A stretch of DNA of 64,000 nucleotides. Origin: JBBDMC01 sp963775235. GTDB taxonomy: Bacteria > Pseudomonadota > Alphaproteobacteria > Rhizobiales > Kaistiaceae. A program made the translations under genes and the position numbers. The stretch spans positions 124,001 through 188,000 of the forward strand of contig CAVZHY010000007.1 in the NCBI GenBank assembly GCA_963775235.1, read 5' to 3'. The notes under the pieces were generated by a model. It was given only the letters and a program-made list of their open reading frames with translations, was not told where the DNA came from and ran no database searches. Positions 32,743 to 41,597 of the stretch are shown in pieces. Position 1 is the stretch's first letter. Every line of letters begins with the position of its first letter.

Positions 32743-33633
32743 TTATTCCGCCGCTTCCGGGCGGGTAAGAAAACCCGCGTCAAACGCCTCGGCAAGTTCG
32801 CTCACGAGATGGGTAAAATCGGAGCGAAGCCGATCGAAGCCGGCGGTCCGTGCCAGCGAACGCTCGTCCATGTAGAGGCGACGGTTGATCTCAACCTGAA
32901 CGGCATGAAGGCCGCGACCCGGCTGACCGTAGTGCTCCGTGATGAAACCGCCGGCGTAAGGCTTGTTGCGGCTGACCGAATAGCCGAGGCAGGTCAGGAT
33001 CCTGGCGGCGAAGTCGGTGAGCTGGCTTGAGCAGCTGGTGCCGTAGCGGTCACCGAGAACGATGTCGGGCCTGAACCGGCCGTGGACGCCTCGGACCGAC
33101 GATGGCATCGAGTGGCAGTCAACGAGGACGGCCAGGCCGAAGGCCGCGCGCGTCTCGATGACGAGCTGGCGCAACGCGCGATGGTAGGGCTTGTACACCG
33201 CGTCGATGCGGGCGAGGGCCTCCTCCACGGGGAGCGGTGCTGCGTAGATCTCTTCGCTTTCCGAGACAATGCGCGCGATGGTGCCCAGGCCGCCGGCGAC
33301 GCGGACGGAGCGCACGTTGGCGTAGGTCGGCAGGTTGCCGGAGAACATTTTCGGGTCGAGTTCATAGGGCTCGCGATTGACGTCCAGCCAGGCGCGCGGA
33401 AAGTTTGCCTTCAGGAGCGGCGCACCGAGCGCGGCCGCGTCGGCGATCAGCTCGTCGACGTAGGAGTCCTCGGAACGGCGGATTGCCTGCTTGTCGAGGC
33501 GCGTGGCGGCGAGGAAGCAGGAAGGGTAGCAGGAACCGCTGTGGCCGGAGTTGAAAACGAGGGGAAGCCTGCGTTCTGCCGGCGAAACGACCTGAAACGG
33601 GGGCTTGCCGGCGAAGGTGTTTGGCGTTGACAT
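32743..33633 (-). CDS. N-formylglutamate amidohydrolase family protein
   Basis: A 296-residue metalloenzyme of the FGase/HutG type, which hydrolyses N-formylglutamate or related N-acyl amino acids. Visible residues: LVFNSGHSGSCYP (first His), AWLDVNREPYELD, LAVLVDCHSMPS (His) and AVQVEINRRLYMDE (Glu). I start at MSTPNTFAGK (33633), which has no upstream family sequence beyond it. No other hut gene is near. It is divergent from cpdR, an arrangement I recall from other Alphaproteobacteria. A second, distantly related member is encoded at 48977. Confidence 0.88.
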   Translation of the reverse strand: MSTPNTFAGKPPFQVVSPAERRLPLVFNSGHSGSCYPSCFLAATRLDKQAIRRSEDSYVDELIADAAALGAPLLKANFPRAWLDVNREPYELDPKMFSGNLPTYANVRSVRVAGGLGTIARIVSESEEIYAAPLPVEEALARIDAVYKPYHRALRQLVIETRAAFGLAVLVDCHSMPSSVRGVHGRFRPDIVLGDRYGTSCSSQLTDFAARILTCLGYSVSRNKPYAGGFITEHYGQPGRGLHAVQVEINRRLYMDERSLARTAGFDRLRSDFTHLVSELAEAFDAGFLTRPEAAE

Positions 33634-33823
33634 CGAGGTGCGGGGCGCCGTGCGAAGGCCTGTCCGGGAGTGAGGACACATCATCGATGTTGCCAACTTC
33701 ACCCAGCCGTGTCCACTGCGACGCGGTGCCCGCACCGGACGCTATTCACGCGATCTTTACTGGGGTAAGGATTAATCCTCGCACCGTCGCGACGGGACGA
33801 ACCGGGGCCGCCAAATCTTGCCG

Positions 33824-34183
33824 ATGTCACAAATCCTGCTGGCCGAAGACGACCACGACATGCGTCAATTCCTGGCCAAGGCGCTGCAGAACGCCGGGCA
33901 CGATGTGGTTGCCTTCGACAACGGGCTGTCGGCCTACCAGCGCATCCGCGAAGAACCGTTCACGCTGCTCCTGACCGACATCGTGATGCCGGAGATGGAC
34001 GGCATCGAGCTGGCGCGGCGCGCGACCGAACTCGACCCGGACCTCAAGGTGATGTTCATCACCGGTTTCGCGGCCGTGGCGCTCAACCCGGATTCGAACG
34101 CGCCCAAGGACGCCAAGGTGCTGTCGAAGCCGTTCCACCTGCGCGACCTCGTCAACGAGGTGGAGAAACTGCTGGCGGCCTGA
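33824..34183 (+). CDS. cpdR: Cell-cycle response regulator CpdR
   Basis: A 119-residue single receiver domain: acidic pocket AEDDHD (D9, D10), phosphoacceptor D52 in LLLTDIVMPEMDG, conserved Thr in MFITGF and Lys in VLSKPF. The sequence closely resembles CpdR, the ClpXP adaptor whose unphosphorylated form promotes degradation of cell-cycle and c-di-GMP proteins and is controlled by the CckA-ChpT phosphorelay. The C-terminus LLAA keeps the terminal di-alanine linked to CpdR's own turnover. An ATG is taken at 33824, six bases inside the longest frame. Confidence 0.92.
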   Translation: MSQILLAEDDHDMRQFLAKALQNAGHDVVAFDNGLSAYQRIREEPFTLLLTDIVMPEMDGIELARRATELDPDLKVMFITGFAAVALNPDSNAPKDAKVLSKPFHLRDLVNEVEKLLAA

Positions 34184-34279
34184 GCCGGGACCCGCCGCGC
34201 AAGCCCCGCCGCGCAAGCTCGCGCGGCGACCGCGGCCCGCGCTGGCGCAGACCTTCGATATCCAATACGAATCCGTGTC

Positions 34280-36052
34280 ATGGGTGAAAACGACCCGATC
34301 GACCGGCGGCTTGCGGCCATCCTGGCGGCCGACGTCGTCGGCTACTCAAGCATGATGGGCGCGGACGAGGCGGGCACGCTCACCGCGCTCAAGCGCCACC
34401 GCGAAAAGGTGTTCGATCCGGCCGTCGCCGCGCACAAGGGCCGGGTGGTCAAGCTGATCGGCGACGGAACGTTGGTGGAGTTTGCAAGCGTCGTCGACGC
34501 GGTCAAATGCGCGCTGGCGATCCAGCGGGCGATCAAGGCCGCGGCCAAACCGGATGAGCGCGGCATCAGGCTCCGGATAGGCGTCAACCTCGGCGACATC
34601 ATCATCGACGGCGACGACATCTATGGCGACGGGGTGAACGTCGCGGCGCGCCTGGAACCGCTGGCCGAACCGGGCGGCGTGTGCGTATCCGCGATCGTCT
34701 ACGAAAGCGTCGGCAACCGCATCGAGGTGGATTTCCGCGACGGCGGCGAGGTGGCGGTGAAGAACATCGCCCGACCGATCCGGGTGTGGAAATGGCATCC
34801 GGACTCCGGTGCGGAAGCGACCGCGCCGCAGACCCGACCGGCGGTGGCGCAGACGGCCGAGCCCGAGCCGCCCTCGATCGCCGTGCTGCCGTTCACCAAC
34901 ATGTCCGGCGACCCGGAACAGGAATACTTCTCCGACGGCATCACCGAGGACATCATCACCGATCTCTCCAAGGTCGGCGGCCTTCTGGTGATCGCGCGGA
35001 ACTCGAGCTTCGCCTACAAGGGCAAGAGCCCCGACATCCGTGCCGTCGGGCGCGAACTCGGGGTCAAGTCGGTGCTGGAGGGCTCGATCCGCCGCGCCGG
35101 CAACCGCGTGCGCATTACGGCCCAGCTGATCAACGCGGCGAACGGCGGCCACGTCTGGGCCGAACGGTACGATCGAGACCTGACGGATATTTTTGAAGTT
35201 CAGGATGAAGTCACCCGGCACATCGTCGAGGCGCTGAAAGTCAAGCTGACGCCGGTGGAGGCGGCGCGCATCGCCGACACGCCGACCGACAGCCCCGAGG
35301 CGCATGACCTGTGGCTGCGGGCGCGGGAGCTTCTGAACGGACAGCGAAGCAGTCGCGAGACCTTCGATCAGGTCGTCTCGCTGCTCGGCCGCGCGATCGA
35401 AATCGATCCGAACTTTGCCGAGGCCTACGCCGGCCTCGGCATGGCGCACAATCTCGATTACCAGAACCATTGGACCGGGGCGCCGGACGCGTTCGAGCGC
35501 GGGGTGCATTTCGCCCGGCTGGCCGTCGAGAAGGGCCCGAACGTGCCGTATGCGCATTTCGTCGCCTCGGTGATGGCGATCTGGTCGCGCGACCTCGAAG
35601 GAGGAAAGCGCGAATCGGAAGCGGCGCTCGCGATCAATCCGAACTACGTGAATGCTCTGGGCACGCTCGCCCTCGTCGAGGTCTATTCCGGCAACCCGGA
35701 GGCCGCGATCCCGGTGGCGGAGCGCTGCATACGGCTCGACCCCGGCTTTGCCCACCAGACCATGCACTTCCTGGGCACGGCGTACCTTGTCGCCGGCAAG
35801 TACGAGATGGCGGCGGCGACCTTCCGCGAGCGCATCCGCCTGTCGCCGAAAACCGACCTTTCACGCGGCCTGTTGGTCTCCGTGCTCGGCCATCTCGGCG
35901 AGGTAGAGGAGGCGAGGCGAGTGTGGAGCGAGGTGAGGCAGATCAACCCGAAGTATTCGTTTGCCGGACACCTGGCGCGGCTGCCGTTCACCAACCCCGC
36001 CGACGTCGATCGGATCAGGGAAGGGTTTGTGAAGGCCGGCGTGGCGGAGTGA
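34280..36052 (+). CDS. Adenylate cyclase class III with TolB-like and TPR region
   Basis: A 590-residue signalling protein. Residues about 8-175 form the class III cyclase domain with first metal Asp in LAADVVGYSSMM, substrate Lys and second Asp in VVKLIGDGTLVEF, and the Asn/Arg of DGVNVAARLE. All canonical residues are present, so it is probably active in making cAMP. After a Pro/Ala linker, a TolB-like segment (IAVLPFTNMSGDPEQEYFSD, LGVKSVLEGSIRRAG, DLTDIFEVQDEV) and about six TPR units follow (for example AIEIDPNFAEAYAGLG). This architecture is common in Rhizobiales and its input signal is unknown. No signal peptide or TM is visible. Confidence 0.92.
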   Translation: MGENDPIDRRLAAILAADVVGYSSMMGADEAGTLTALKRHREKVFDPAVAAHKGRVVKLIGDGTLVEFASVVDAVKCALAIQRAIKAAAKPDERGIRLRIGVNLGDIIIDGDDIYGDGVNVAARLEPLAEPGGVCVSAIVYESVGNRIEVDFRDGGEVAVKNIARPIRVWKWHPDSGAEATAPQTRPAVAQTAEPEPPSIAVLPFTNMSGDPEQEYFSDGITEDIITDLSKVGGLLVIARNSSFAYKGKSPDIRAVGRELGVKSVLEGSIRRAGNRVRITAQLINAANGGHVWAERYDRDLTDIFEVQDEVTRHIVEALKVKLTPVEAARIADTPTDSPEAHDLWLRARELLNGQRSSRETFDQVVSLLGRAIEIDPNFAEAYAGLGMAHNLDYQNHWTGAPDAFERGVHFARLAVEKGPNVPYAHFVASVMAIWSRDLEGGKRESEAALAINPNYVNALGTLALVEVYSGNPEAAIPVAERCIRLDPGFAHQTMHFLGTAYLVAGKYEMAAATFRERIRLSPKTDLSRGLLVSVLGHLGEVEEARRVWSEVRQINPKYSFAGHLARLPFTNPADVDRIREGFVKAGVAE

Positions 36053-36136
36053 GGGATCAACTTCCCGGCACCGCTCTGAGGGGATGAGGCGCGCCGCTGC
36101 GCGCTTGCCCCCGTGGCAGCATCTCGACCCCTCCCC

Positions 36137-36265
36137 AAAACGCGCGTGCCGCGCGTTTTGACCCTCCCGCAAGGGGAGGGTTGGCGAATATGAGCCGCGC
36201 GGCGCGAGCAATCGGTGAAGGCTATATCCCCTCACCCGGAATCCCGATTGGCCAATCGGGATTCC
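36137..36265. repeat. Cluster of intergenic inverted repeats
   Basis: Three hairpins lie in the 330-base gap after the cyclase gene: AAAACGCGCG/CGCGCGTTTT with a 3-base loop (36137-36159), CCCTCCC/GGGAGGG (36162-36180) and a perfect 28-bp palindrome, GGAATCCCGATTGG and its complement (36238-36265). Copies of CCCCTCCCC...AAGGGGAGGG-type sequence recur in the gap, which resembles dispersed REP-like intergenic elements. The rest of 36053-36384 holds no gene. Confidence 0.75.
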
Positions 36266-36384
36266 GACCTTTCCCCAAGGAGAGGGTGGATCGCGTGCCG
36301 AGGGAGAGGGGTGAATCGCGGGCCGCGGAATAGGTGAATCGCGGGACGCGGTAGAGCTCTGCGAAAGGCGGCGTGCGCCGGCTG

Positions 36385-36849
36385 CTATTGCGGCGGGCCG
36401 ACGATGCGGAGGAGTTCGACGTCGAACACCAGCATGCCTGCGGGATAGCCGGGGGCGCCCTGGTAGGCGAGGTTCTCCGGAATCCAAAAGCGTCGCTTCT
36501 CGCCTTCCACCATCAGCTGGACCCCTTCGGTCCAGCCGGCGATGACCTGCGACAACGGGAATTGCAGAGGATCGCCGCCCGCCGAGGTATCGAACATTTT
36601 GCCGTCGGTGGTCCAGCCCGTGTAGTTGACCTCGACCATGTCGGTGGCCTTCGGGTGGCGCGTGCCGGTGCCCGGCTGAAGGACCTTGGAGGCGAGGCCC
36701 GAGGCGGTGATCTCAGCATCCGGCGGCGGGGCCGCCACATCGGGAGGGGCGGGGACCGCCTGTTGGGCCTGCGCCAGCGACAGCGCAGCGGCGAACACGA
36801 GACCAACTATGGTCGGAGCGAGGAGGGTGTGCTTGATGGCGTTTTTCAT
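36385..36849 (-). CDS. FKBP-type peptidyl-prolyl cis-trans isomerase, secreted
   Basis: 154 residues. A signal peptide covers about residues 1-28 (ends LSLAQA-QQ). A Pro-rich linker is followed by one FKBP domain: VEVNYTGWTTDGKMFDTS, VIAGWTEGVQLMVEGEKRRF and IPENLAYQ, then the terminal VFDVELLRI. The active-site Tyr, Phe and Asp (Y-TGW, FD), Val-Ile (QVIAGW) and Tyr (LAYQ) positions are present. It probably helps fold envelope proteins. Confidence 0.92.
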   Translation of the reverse strand: MKNAIKHTLLAPTIVGLVFAAALSLAQAQQAVPAPPDVAAPPPDAEITASGLASKVLQPGTGTRHPKATDMVEVNYTGWTTDGKMFDTSAGGDPLQFPLSQVIAGWTEGVQLMVEGEKRRFWIPENLAYQGAPGYPAGMLVFDVELLRIVGPPQ

Positions 36850-36982
36850 GGGGCGGACGCTAGCCGGTCCGCGACGCCGGCGCCAGCCGAGAAACGCGCG
36901 GCGAGGTAATCGGTCGCATGAGGCAGCGGTTGCGGGCGCCTGTGGACCGTTTCCGGTGGCGACGGCGGCGCGGCGCCGAGGC

Positions 36983-37012
36983 TTGAAGCGGCCGACGAGT
37001 GCCTGATATATG
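36983..37012 (+). promoter_or_regulatory. Probable promoter of tRNA-Val
   Basis: TTGAAG, 18-base spacer, TATATG, ending 43 bases upstream of the tRNA 5' end. The flanking sequence is otherwise GC-rich. Confidence 0.5.
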
Positions 37013-37055
37013 GCAGGAGACCTGCCGCCGGCCGATACTGGCGGCGGGTTCGGAT

Positions 37056-37130
37056 GGGCGGTTAGCTCAGCGGGAGAGCACTACGTTGACATCGTAGGGG
37101 TCACTGGTTCAATCCCAGTACCGCCCACCA
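37056..37130 (+). tRNA. tRNA-Val (anticodon GAC)
   Basis: Acceptor GGGCGGT/ACCGCCC, D arm GCTCAGCGGGAGAGC, anticodon loop TTGACAT on a CTACG stem, T loop GTTCAATCC, discriminator A and encoded CCA. Confidence 0.95.
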
Positions 37131-37168
37131 TCCCCGATCGCATCGGACGCTGGACAACTCTGGCGGCA

Positions 37169-37507
37169 TCAGGGGCCGACCGGCTTCACCGGAGCGTAGC
37201 GCGGCGATTGCGTGACCCAGCCCCAATATGAGCCGCAGTAGCATATCTCGCCCGGCGCCGTTCCCGAGGTCAGCGGGCAGGTTCGGATGGCGCTGGGGTC
37301 CACCTTGGCGAAGGGATTGACGACCTTGGCATCAAGCGGAGCCTCTTTCAGGTTGTACTCGCAAACGTACATGCTGAGGTCGGGTGGCCGCGAGAGGGGC
37401 CCGACGGCGCGCTCGTTGGCGGCATCGGCCGGCCGCGCCAGGGCGCAGACCAGTAAGGCTGAAGCCGTCCCTGCGGCAAGGTTCAGCACACCACGGAATT
37501 TCCACAT
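37169..37507 (-). CDS. Small secreted protein of unknown function
   Basis: 112 residues starting MWKFRGVLNLAAGTASALLV with a signal peptide ending ARPADA-AN. The mature part has Cys in YVCEYN, RTCPL and EICYCGSYWGW, suggesting disulfides or metal binding in the periplasm. AAAGGAG precedes the start at 37507. I do not recognise the family. It lies between tRNA-Val and a small hypothetical gene and appears single. Confidence 0.65.
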   Translation of the reverse strand: MWKFRGVLNLAAGTASALLVCALARPADAANERAVGPLSRPPDLSMYVCEYNLKEAPLDAKVVNPFAKVDPSAIRTCPLTSGTAPGEICYCGSYWGWVTQSPRYAPVKPVGP

Positions 37508-37616
37508 GGGTTGCTCCTTTCTCCGTGGGAAAAGGAAACGCAGGCCCCCAGGATTGTCCTCCCTGACCGGACCGTATGCAAGCCACGTCCCGGCCGCGTG
37601 AGCCAGCCAACCCAAT

Positions 37617-37836
37617 TCAGCCGAGCGCGCGCGTCACCGGGGCTTCGACGGGTGTCCCCTGGCCCTCCAGCTGCTGCCGGATCGCCTGGCAAATCTCCTC
37701 GATGGTCAGCCCGCTTTGCGGGTACTGGCTGGAGATTTGAAATCCCGAGAGTGCTGATATCAATCGGCGCACTGGATTTTGCCGCATCGTCGGCGGCACG
37801 CCGAATTGCCGCACCGACACGCTCACGATTGCTCAT
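37617..37836 (-). CDS. Hypothetical small protein, possibly frameshifted
   Basis: A plausible start (MSNRERVGAAIRRAADDAAK) in one frame and a plausible C-terminal helix (GLTIEEICQAIRQQLEGQG) in another join with a one-base correction near 37720-37735 into a protein of about 72 residues. Neither half alone is convincing, and I recognise no family. Confidence 0.35.
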
Positions 37837-38004
37837 GGCCGCATCCCCAGGCTTTGACAGTGACAATCGCCCTGAATGGTAAACGGTGCAGTGAATTTAG
37901 TCCGTGGGTCGCGGGATGGAAGCACCTTTTTTCTAAATCTTTTGCAATGGGGAACCGGATCGTTCCTAAGGCATTGACGTTCTTAAATCGAAGGGACGTT
38001 TGGC

Positions 38005-38190
38005 GTGCCCGAGGCGCCACAATATCGGTGTACGCAATGCGGCCAGGAGACCGCGTTCAGGATTACGGTCGGATTCGGCGAAGGACGACAATCCATCTTC
38101 GAATGCCCGAAGTGCGGCAAGATCGACCGGCATCCGGTGCAGAGCCGCGAGAAGGGCAAGCCGCGCGATCATGGCGAGGCGCCCGATTAG
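38005..38190 (+). CDS. Small zinc-ribbon protein
   Basis: 61 residues from a GTG start with GAAGGGA upstream. Two CxxC pairs (CTQCG at about 9-13 and CPKCG at about 34-38) form a probable zinc ribbon, and a basic, hydrophilic tail follows. Function is unknown; such proteins bind nucleic acid or serve as metal-binding adaptors. Confidence 0.6.
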   Translation: MPEAPQYRCTQCGQETAFRITVGFGEGRQSIFECPKCGKIDRHPVQSREKGKPRDHGEAPD

Positions 38191-38242
38191 GTTCTTGGAC
38201 TGAGAAAGCGGTCGCGTTTTGAGGTTGTGACTGGTAGAGTTA

Positions 38243-38683
38243 ATGATCGTCAGCAACGAACGAGGCGCTGACGGCTGGGTTCACAGACAATTTGCTCCCG
38301 CCTCTTTGTCGCCGGAGCAACCATTGGACCGCACCTCCAAACGCATCTTGATCGTCGAAGACGAGTTCCTGATAGCGGTCTCGTTGGAAGAGGCTATCCG
38401 GGCAGACGGGCATGAGGTCGTTGGCCCCGCCGCGTCGCTGGCGCAGGCGCTGCAATTTGTCGAAAACGAGACCTTTCACGTCGCCATTCTCAACCTCTTG
38501 CTGAAGGGCGAACCAGCCGATCCAGTCTGCGAACGGCTGGCAGAGAAGGGTGTTCCGTTCGCGTTTGCCTCAGCCATTCACGCCGATTGGTACGATGGCC
38601 GCTGGAAAGACCGTCCGCGGATTACCAAGCCGTACGCCGCCGCAGAGGTTCGGGACCTGTTGCTCAAGTTGCTTCCGGCCTGA
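38243..38683 (+). CDS. Receiver-domain protein with Asn at the phosphoacceptor site
   Basis: 146 residues; an N-terminal extension of about 32 residues precedes a single receiver domain. ILIVEDEFLIA gives the acidic pair, and SAIH and ITKPY the conserved Ser and Lys. The phosphoacceptor position reads HVAILNLLLKGE, with N84 (codon AAC at 38492) where relatives have D in 'LDVNLxGE'. It therefore probably cannot be phosphorylated in the usual way and may act constitutively or by partner binding. No kinase is adjacent. An alternative internal start is possible, since the extension has no recognised motif. Confidence 0.8.
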   Translation: MIVSNERGADGWVHRQFAPASLSPEQPLDRTSKRILIVEDEFLIAVSLEEAIRADGHEVVGPAASLAQALQFVENETFHVAILNLLLKGEPADPVCERLAEKGVPFAFASAIHADWYDGRWKDRPRITKPYAAAEVRDLLLKLLPA

Positions 38684-38716
38684 GGGCGGACTGCTGACGC
38701 CTACCGGCGAGCAGCG

Positions 38717-38745
38717 GCACGCCCCGGAAAACCTCCAGGGCGTGC
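38717..38745. terminator. Possible bidirectional hairpin between convergent genes
   Basis: Stem GCACGCCC/GGGCGTGC with a 13-base loop between the receiver gene and the convergent binding-protein gene. No clear T-run follows on either strand, so termination is uncertain. Confidence 0.4.
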
Positions 38746-38756
38746 GCACCGGTCGG

Positions 38757-39938
38757 CTATTGCGGCGGCGTGTAGGGCCTGAGCGCACCATCGTGGAAGA
38801 TGAAGGTGCCGTACTCCTGGCTGACCCGCATACCGTCCCTGTCGAAGGTGAGGTCGCCGGTCAAACCCTTGTAGTTCTTCGACACGTCAAGCAGGGCAGC
38901 CCGGATCTTGTCCGTATCGGTCGAGCCCGCCTGGTTGACGGCGAGCGCCGTCAGCATCGCCGCGTCGTAGGCGAATGCGCCGAAGGCCGTGGTCGGCGCT
39001 TCGCCGTACTTGTCCTTGTACGGCGTTGCGTATTCCGCGTTGTAGAAGTCGCCACCGACGGCGTGCTCGATGCCGCGGATGCCTTCCGCCACCTGTGGCG
39101 CGTCCTTGACGTCCTGCTCCCAGTTGGAGACCTCGGTGCCGATCCACTTGTCGCCGGCCTTGAGATCGAGCTCGTAGGCCTGACGCAGAATGAGCGTGGC
39201 GTCGGCGCCGTAGGCAAAGAAGATCACCGCGTCCGGCTTCGGGGCGGTAAGCTGGTTCAACCCGGGCCGGTAGTCGGTCTTCTGCTCCTCGTAGAGGACC
39301 TGCGCGACGCACTTGACGTCCTGCTGCGGCGCGGCATCGCAGGTCGCCTTGGCGACGCCGACGCCGTAGGGGTTGTTGGGGAACAGCGTGGCGATGGTCT
39401 TGGCGCCGGTGACCTGCTTGGCAAGCTTGACGAGGGCAGGGCCCTCGGCGGTCGCCAGACCGATCGCGTCGAAGAAGTACGGGCCAATGTCGCGCAGCGT
39501 CGGCGCGTTGGCGCCGGTACCGATCTGGATCACCTTGTTCTCGTTGGTGAACTGTCCGGTCGGCTGGGTGCGGCCACTGGAATATTCGCCGAGGACGACG
39601 GGGACGTGGTCGGTGTCGACGAGCTTGTGGACCGCGTCCATCGCCGCCGGCGGCCGGGATTCGTCGTCTTCAACGATGAGCTTGACGGGGCTCCCGAGGA
39701 GGCCGGGCCCGACGGAGACCGGGTCGCCGCTCTTCTGCGGAATCTTGTAACCCTTGTTGACCCGGTCGATGGCGATCTCGACGCCGCGTTGCATGTCGAC
39801 CCCGACGACCGAGCTGGCGCCCGTCAATGGCGTGATCTGGCCGATCTTGACCTCTTCGGCGCCCGCGGTCGATGCGCCGAGCGCCAGCGCCGCCAAGGCG
39901 GCTATGGCCGAAACTGTGAGATATCTGCGTGACGACAT
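38757..39938 (-). CDS. Branched-chain amino acid type ABC transporter binding protein
   Basis: A 393-residue periplasmic type I binding protein. The signal peptide covers about residues 1-27 (LALGASTAGA-EE), followed by VKIGQITPLTGASSVVGVDM, LIVEDDESRPPAAMDAVHKL, GEYSSGRTQP and VIFFAYGADATLILRQAYEL. It starts at 39938 with GGGAGAG upstream. LivK-type proteins bind leucine, isoleucine, valine, amides or aromatic acids, so the ligand is not fixed. It lies downstream of livH-M-G-F on the same strand, with a 127-base gap to livF. Confidence 0.92.
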   Translation of the reverse strand: MSSRRYLTVSAIAALAALALGASTAGAEEVKIGQITPLTGASSVVGVDMQRGVEIAIDRVNKGYKIPQKSGDPVSVGPGLLGSPVKLIVEDDESRPPAAMDAVHKLVDTDHVPVVLGEYSSGRTQPTGQFTNENKVIQIGTGANAPTLRDIGPYFFDAIGLATAEGPALVKLAKQVTGAKTIATLFPNNPYGVGVAKATCDAAPQQDVKCVAQVLYEEQKTDYRPGLNQLTAPKPDAVIFFAYGADATLILRQAYELDLKAGDKWIGTEVSNWEQDVKDAPQVAEGIRGIEHAVGGDFYNAEYATPYKDKYGEAPTTAFGAFAYDAAMLTALAVNQAGSTDTDKIRAALLDVSKNYKGLTGDLTFDRDGMRVSQEYGTFIFHDGALRPYTPPQ

Positions 39939-40065
39939 CTGAACTCTCCCTCTGGGTTCGGGTGATCGTTGTCCGCGCCGCGATCCTACTACGGGTGACG
40001 GAGGCTGGCGAGGCGGCGGCCGGTGGGAATTGCGCCGCCGGCTGGCTTGCCGTGGGCAATCCCAG

Positions 40066-40809
40066 TCAGTCGATTGAAGCGCCGAGGAAGGCGCCGCGGA
40101 TCTTCTCGTTGTCGAGGATGGAGCGGGCGTCACCATCGAAGGCATTGCGGCCGTCGACCAGCAGATAGCCGCGATGGGAGATTTCCAGCGATCGCTCCGC
40201 TTCCTGCTCGACGATCAGCACCGCCTTGCCCTGGTCGCGGATCTGGCCGACCTTGTCGAAGACTTCGTCGGCCATGCGCGGCGACAGCGCCGCAGAGGGT
40301 TCGTCGAGGAGAATGACGTCGGGATCTGTCATGAGTGCGCGGGCGATCGCGAGAAGCTGGCGCTGGCCGCCGCTCAGCGTGTGCACGCGCTGCCAACGGC
40401 GCTCGGCGAGCAACGGAAACTCGGCGTAGAGCCGCTCGATGCGGTTCGCGACTTCCTGACGGGGGAGCAGGTAGCCGCCCATCCTGAGGTTCTCCCAGAC
40501 GGTCAGCGACGGAAACACGTTGTCGAGCTGGGGCACGTAAGCCATGCCCCGCTTCACCCTTTGATCCGGCGGCAGCCGGGTGATCGCCTGGCCCCGCAGG
40601 CGCACGGCTCCCCCGCTCGGCACGAGGTAGCCCATGATCACCTTGAGCAGGGTGCTCTTGCCGGCGCCGTTCGGACCGATGATCGTCACCACCTCGCTGT
40701 CGCGAAGGTGGAGATTGATGCCGTGCAGGGTCTCGTTGCCGTTGTAGCCGGCGACGACGTCGACAACGTCGACCAGCGCCGCGCGGTCCGTGTCGGCATC
40801 GGCGCTCAC
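40066..40809 (-). CDS. livF: Branched-chain amino acid type ABC transporter ATPase LivF
   Basis: 247 residues: Walker A GPNGAGKST, Q-loop VPQLDNVFPSLTV, signature LSGGQRQLLAIARAL, Walker B VILLDEPSAALSP, H-loop region VLIVEQEAE. The His of the H-loop is replaced by Gln/Glu, as is usual for LivF. The start overlaps the livG stop by 4 bases. Confidence 0.93.
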   Translation of the reverse strand: MSADADTDRAALVDVVDVVAGYNGNETLHGINLHLRDSEVVTIIGPNGAGKSTLLKVIMGYLVPSGGAVRLRGQAITRLPPDQRVKRGMAYVPQLDNVFPSLTVWENLRMGGYLLPRQEVANRIERLYAEFPLLAERRWQRVHTLSGGQRQLLAIARALMTDPDVILLDEPSAALSPRMADEVFDKVGQIRDQGKAVLIVEQEAERSLEISHRGYLLVDGRNAFDGDARSILDNEKIRGAFLGASID

Positions 40810-41597
40810 CGGACCGCTGCTCCCTCGCCGGCGCGGCGTCCGAGGTAGGCGGAGAGCACCGCATCGCGGGCGAGCACGTCCTCCGCCGCGCCCTCGGCGA
40901 TCACCCGGCCGGTGTCGAGCACGGACACCTGATCGCAGATCGTGCGGATGAAGTGCATGTTGTGTTCGACGATCAGGAAGTTCCGTCCTTCGTCGCGCAG
41001 CCCGCGGATGACCGCGGCAATGTCGCCGATCAGCTTCGGATTGACCCCGGCGACGGGCTCGTCGAGCAGGATCAGCTTCGGCTCGGCCATCAGCGCCTGG
41101 GCGAGGGTCAAGAGCTTGCGCTGACCGCCGGACAGACTGCCGGCGTACTCGTCGGCCTTTTCGGCGAGGTTGACGACCGCCAGCAGGGCTCGCGCCTTCT
41201 CGACGTGCTCGCGCTCCTGGCGGCGGACGTCGCGGGCGCGCAGGAAATTGTTGGCGATGCGGTCACCGAGCTGGCCCTGAGGGGCCAGGAGCATGTTTTC
41301 CATCACGGTCAGCCGGTGCGGGCAGAGCGTCGCCTGGAAGGTGCGCACGAGGCCCAGGCGCGCGATCTTGTAAGGCGCCAGTCCGTCGAGCGGCCTGCCG
41401 GCGAAGGTGACACGGCCGCTGTCGGGACGGATGAAGCCGGTGATGGTGTTGAACAGCGTCGTCTTGCCCGAGCCGTTCGGACCGATGAGCCCGTAGACGA
41501 CGCCGGCAGGCACCGACACGCTGACGCCGTCGAGCGCGGTGACGCCGCCGAAGCTCTTGTGGATGTCATTGACGACGAGCAGCGGGTCAGCGCCCAT
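40806..41597 (-). CDS. livG: Branched-chain amino acid type ABC transporter ATPase LivG
   Basis: 263 residues: Walker A GPNGSGKTT, LVRTFQATLCPHRLTVMENM, signature LSGGQRKLLTLAQAL, Walker B LILLDEPVAGVNP and H-loop FLIVEHNMHFI. The LivG-type insertion (NNFLRARDVRRQEREHVEKA) is present. It overlaps livM by 11 bases. Confidence 0.93.
   Translation of the reverse strand: MGADPLLVVNDIHKSFGGVTALDGVSVSVPAGVVYGLIGPNGSGKTTLFNTITGFIRPDSGRVTFAGRPLDGLAPYKIARLGLVRTFQATLCPHRLTVMENMLLAPQGQLGDRIANNFLRARDVRRQEREHVEKARALLAVVNLAEKADEYAGSLSGGQRKLLTLAQALMAEPKLILLDEPVAGVNPKLIGDIAAVIRGLRDEGRNFLIVEHNMHFIRTICDQVSVLDTGRVIAEGAAEDVLARDAVLSAYLGRRAGEGAAVR

Noticed and set aside
38243..38340. N-terminal extension of the receiver protein as a separate domain
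   Set aside because: About 30 residues without motif or hydrophobic pattern; probably a disordered lead or a wrong start.
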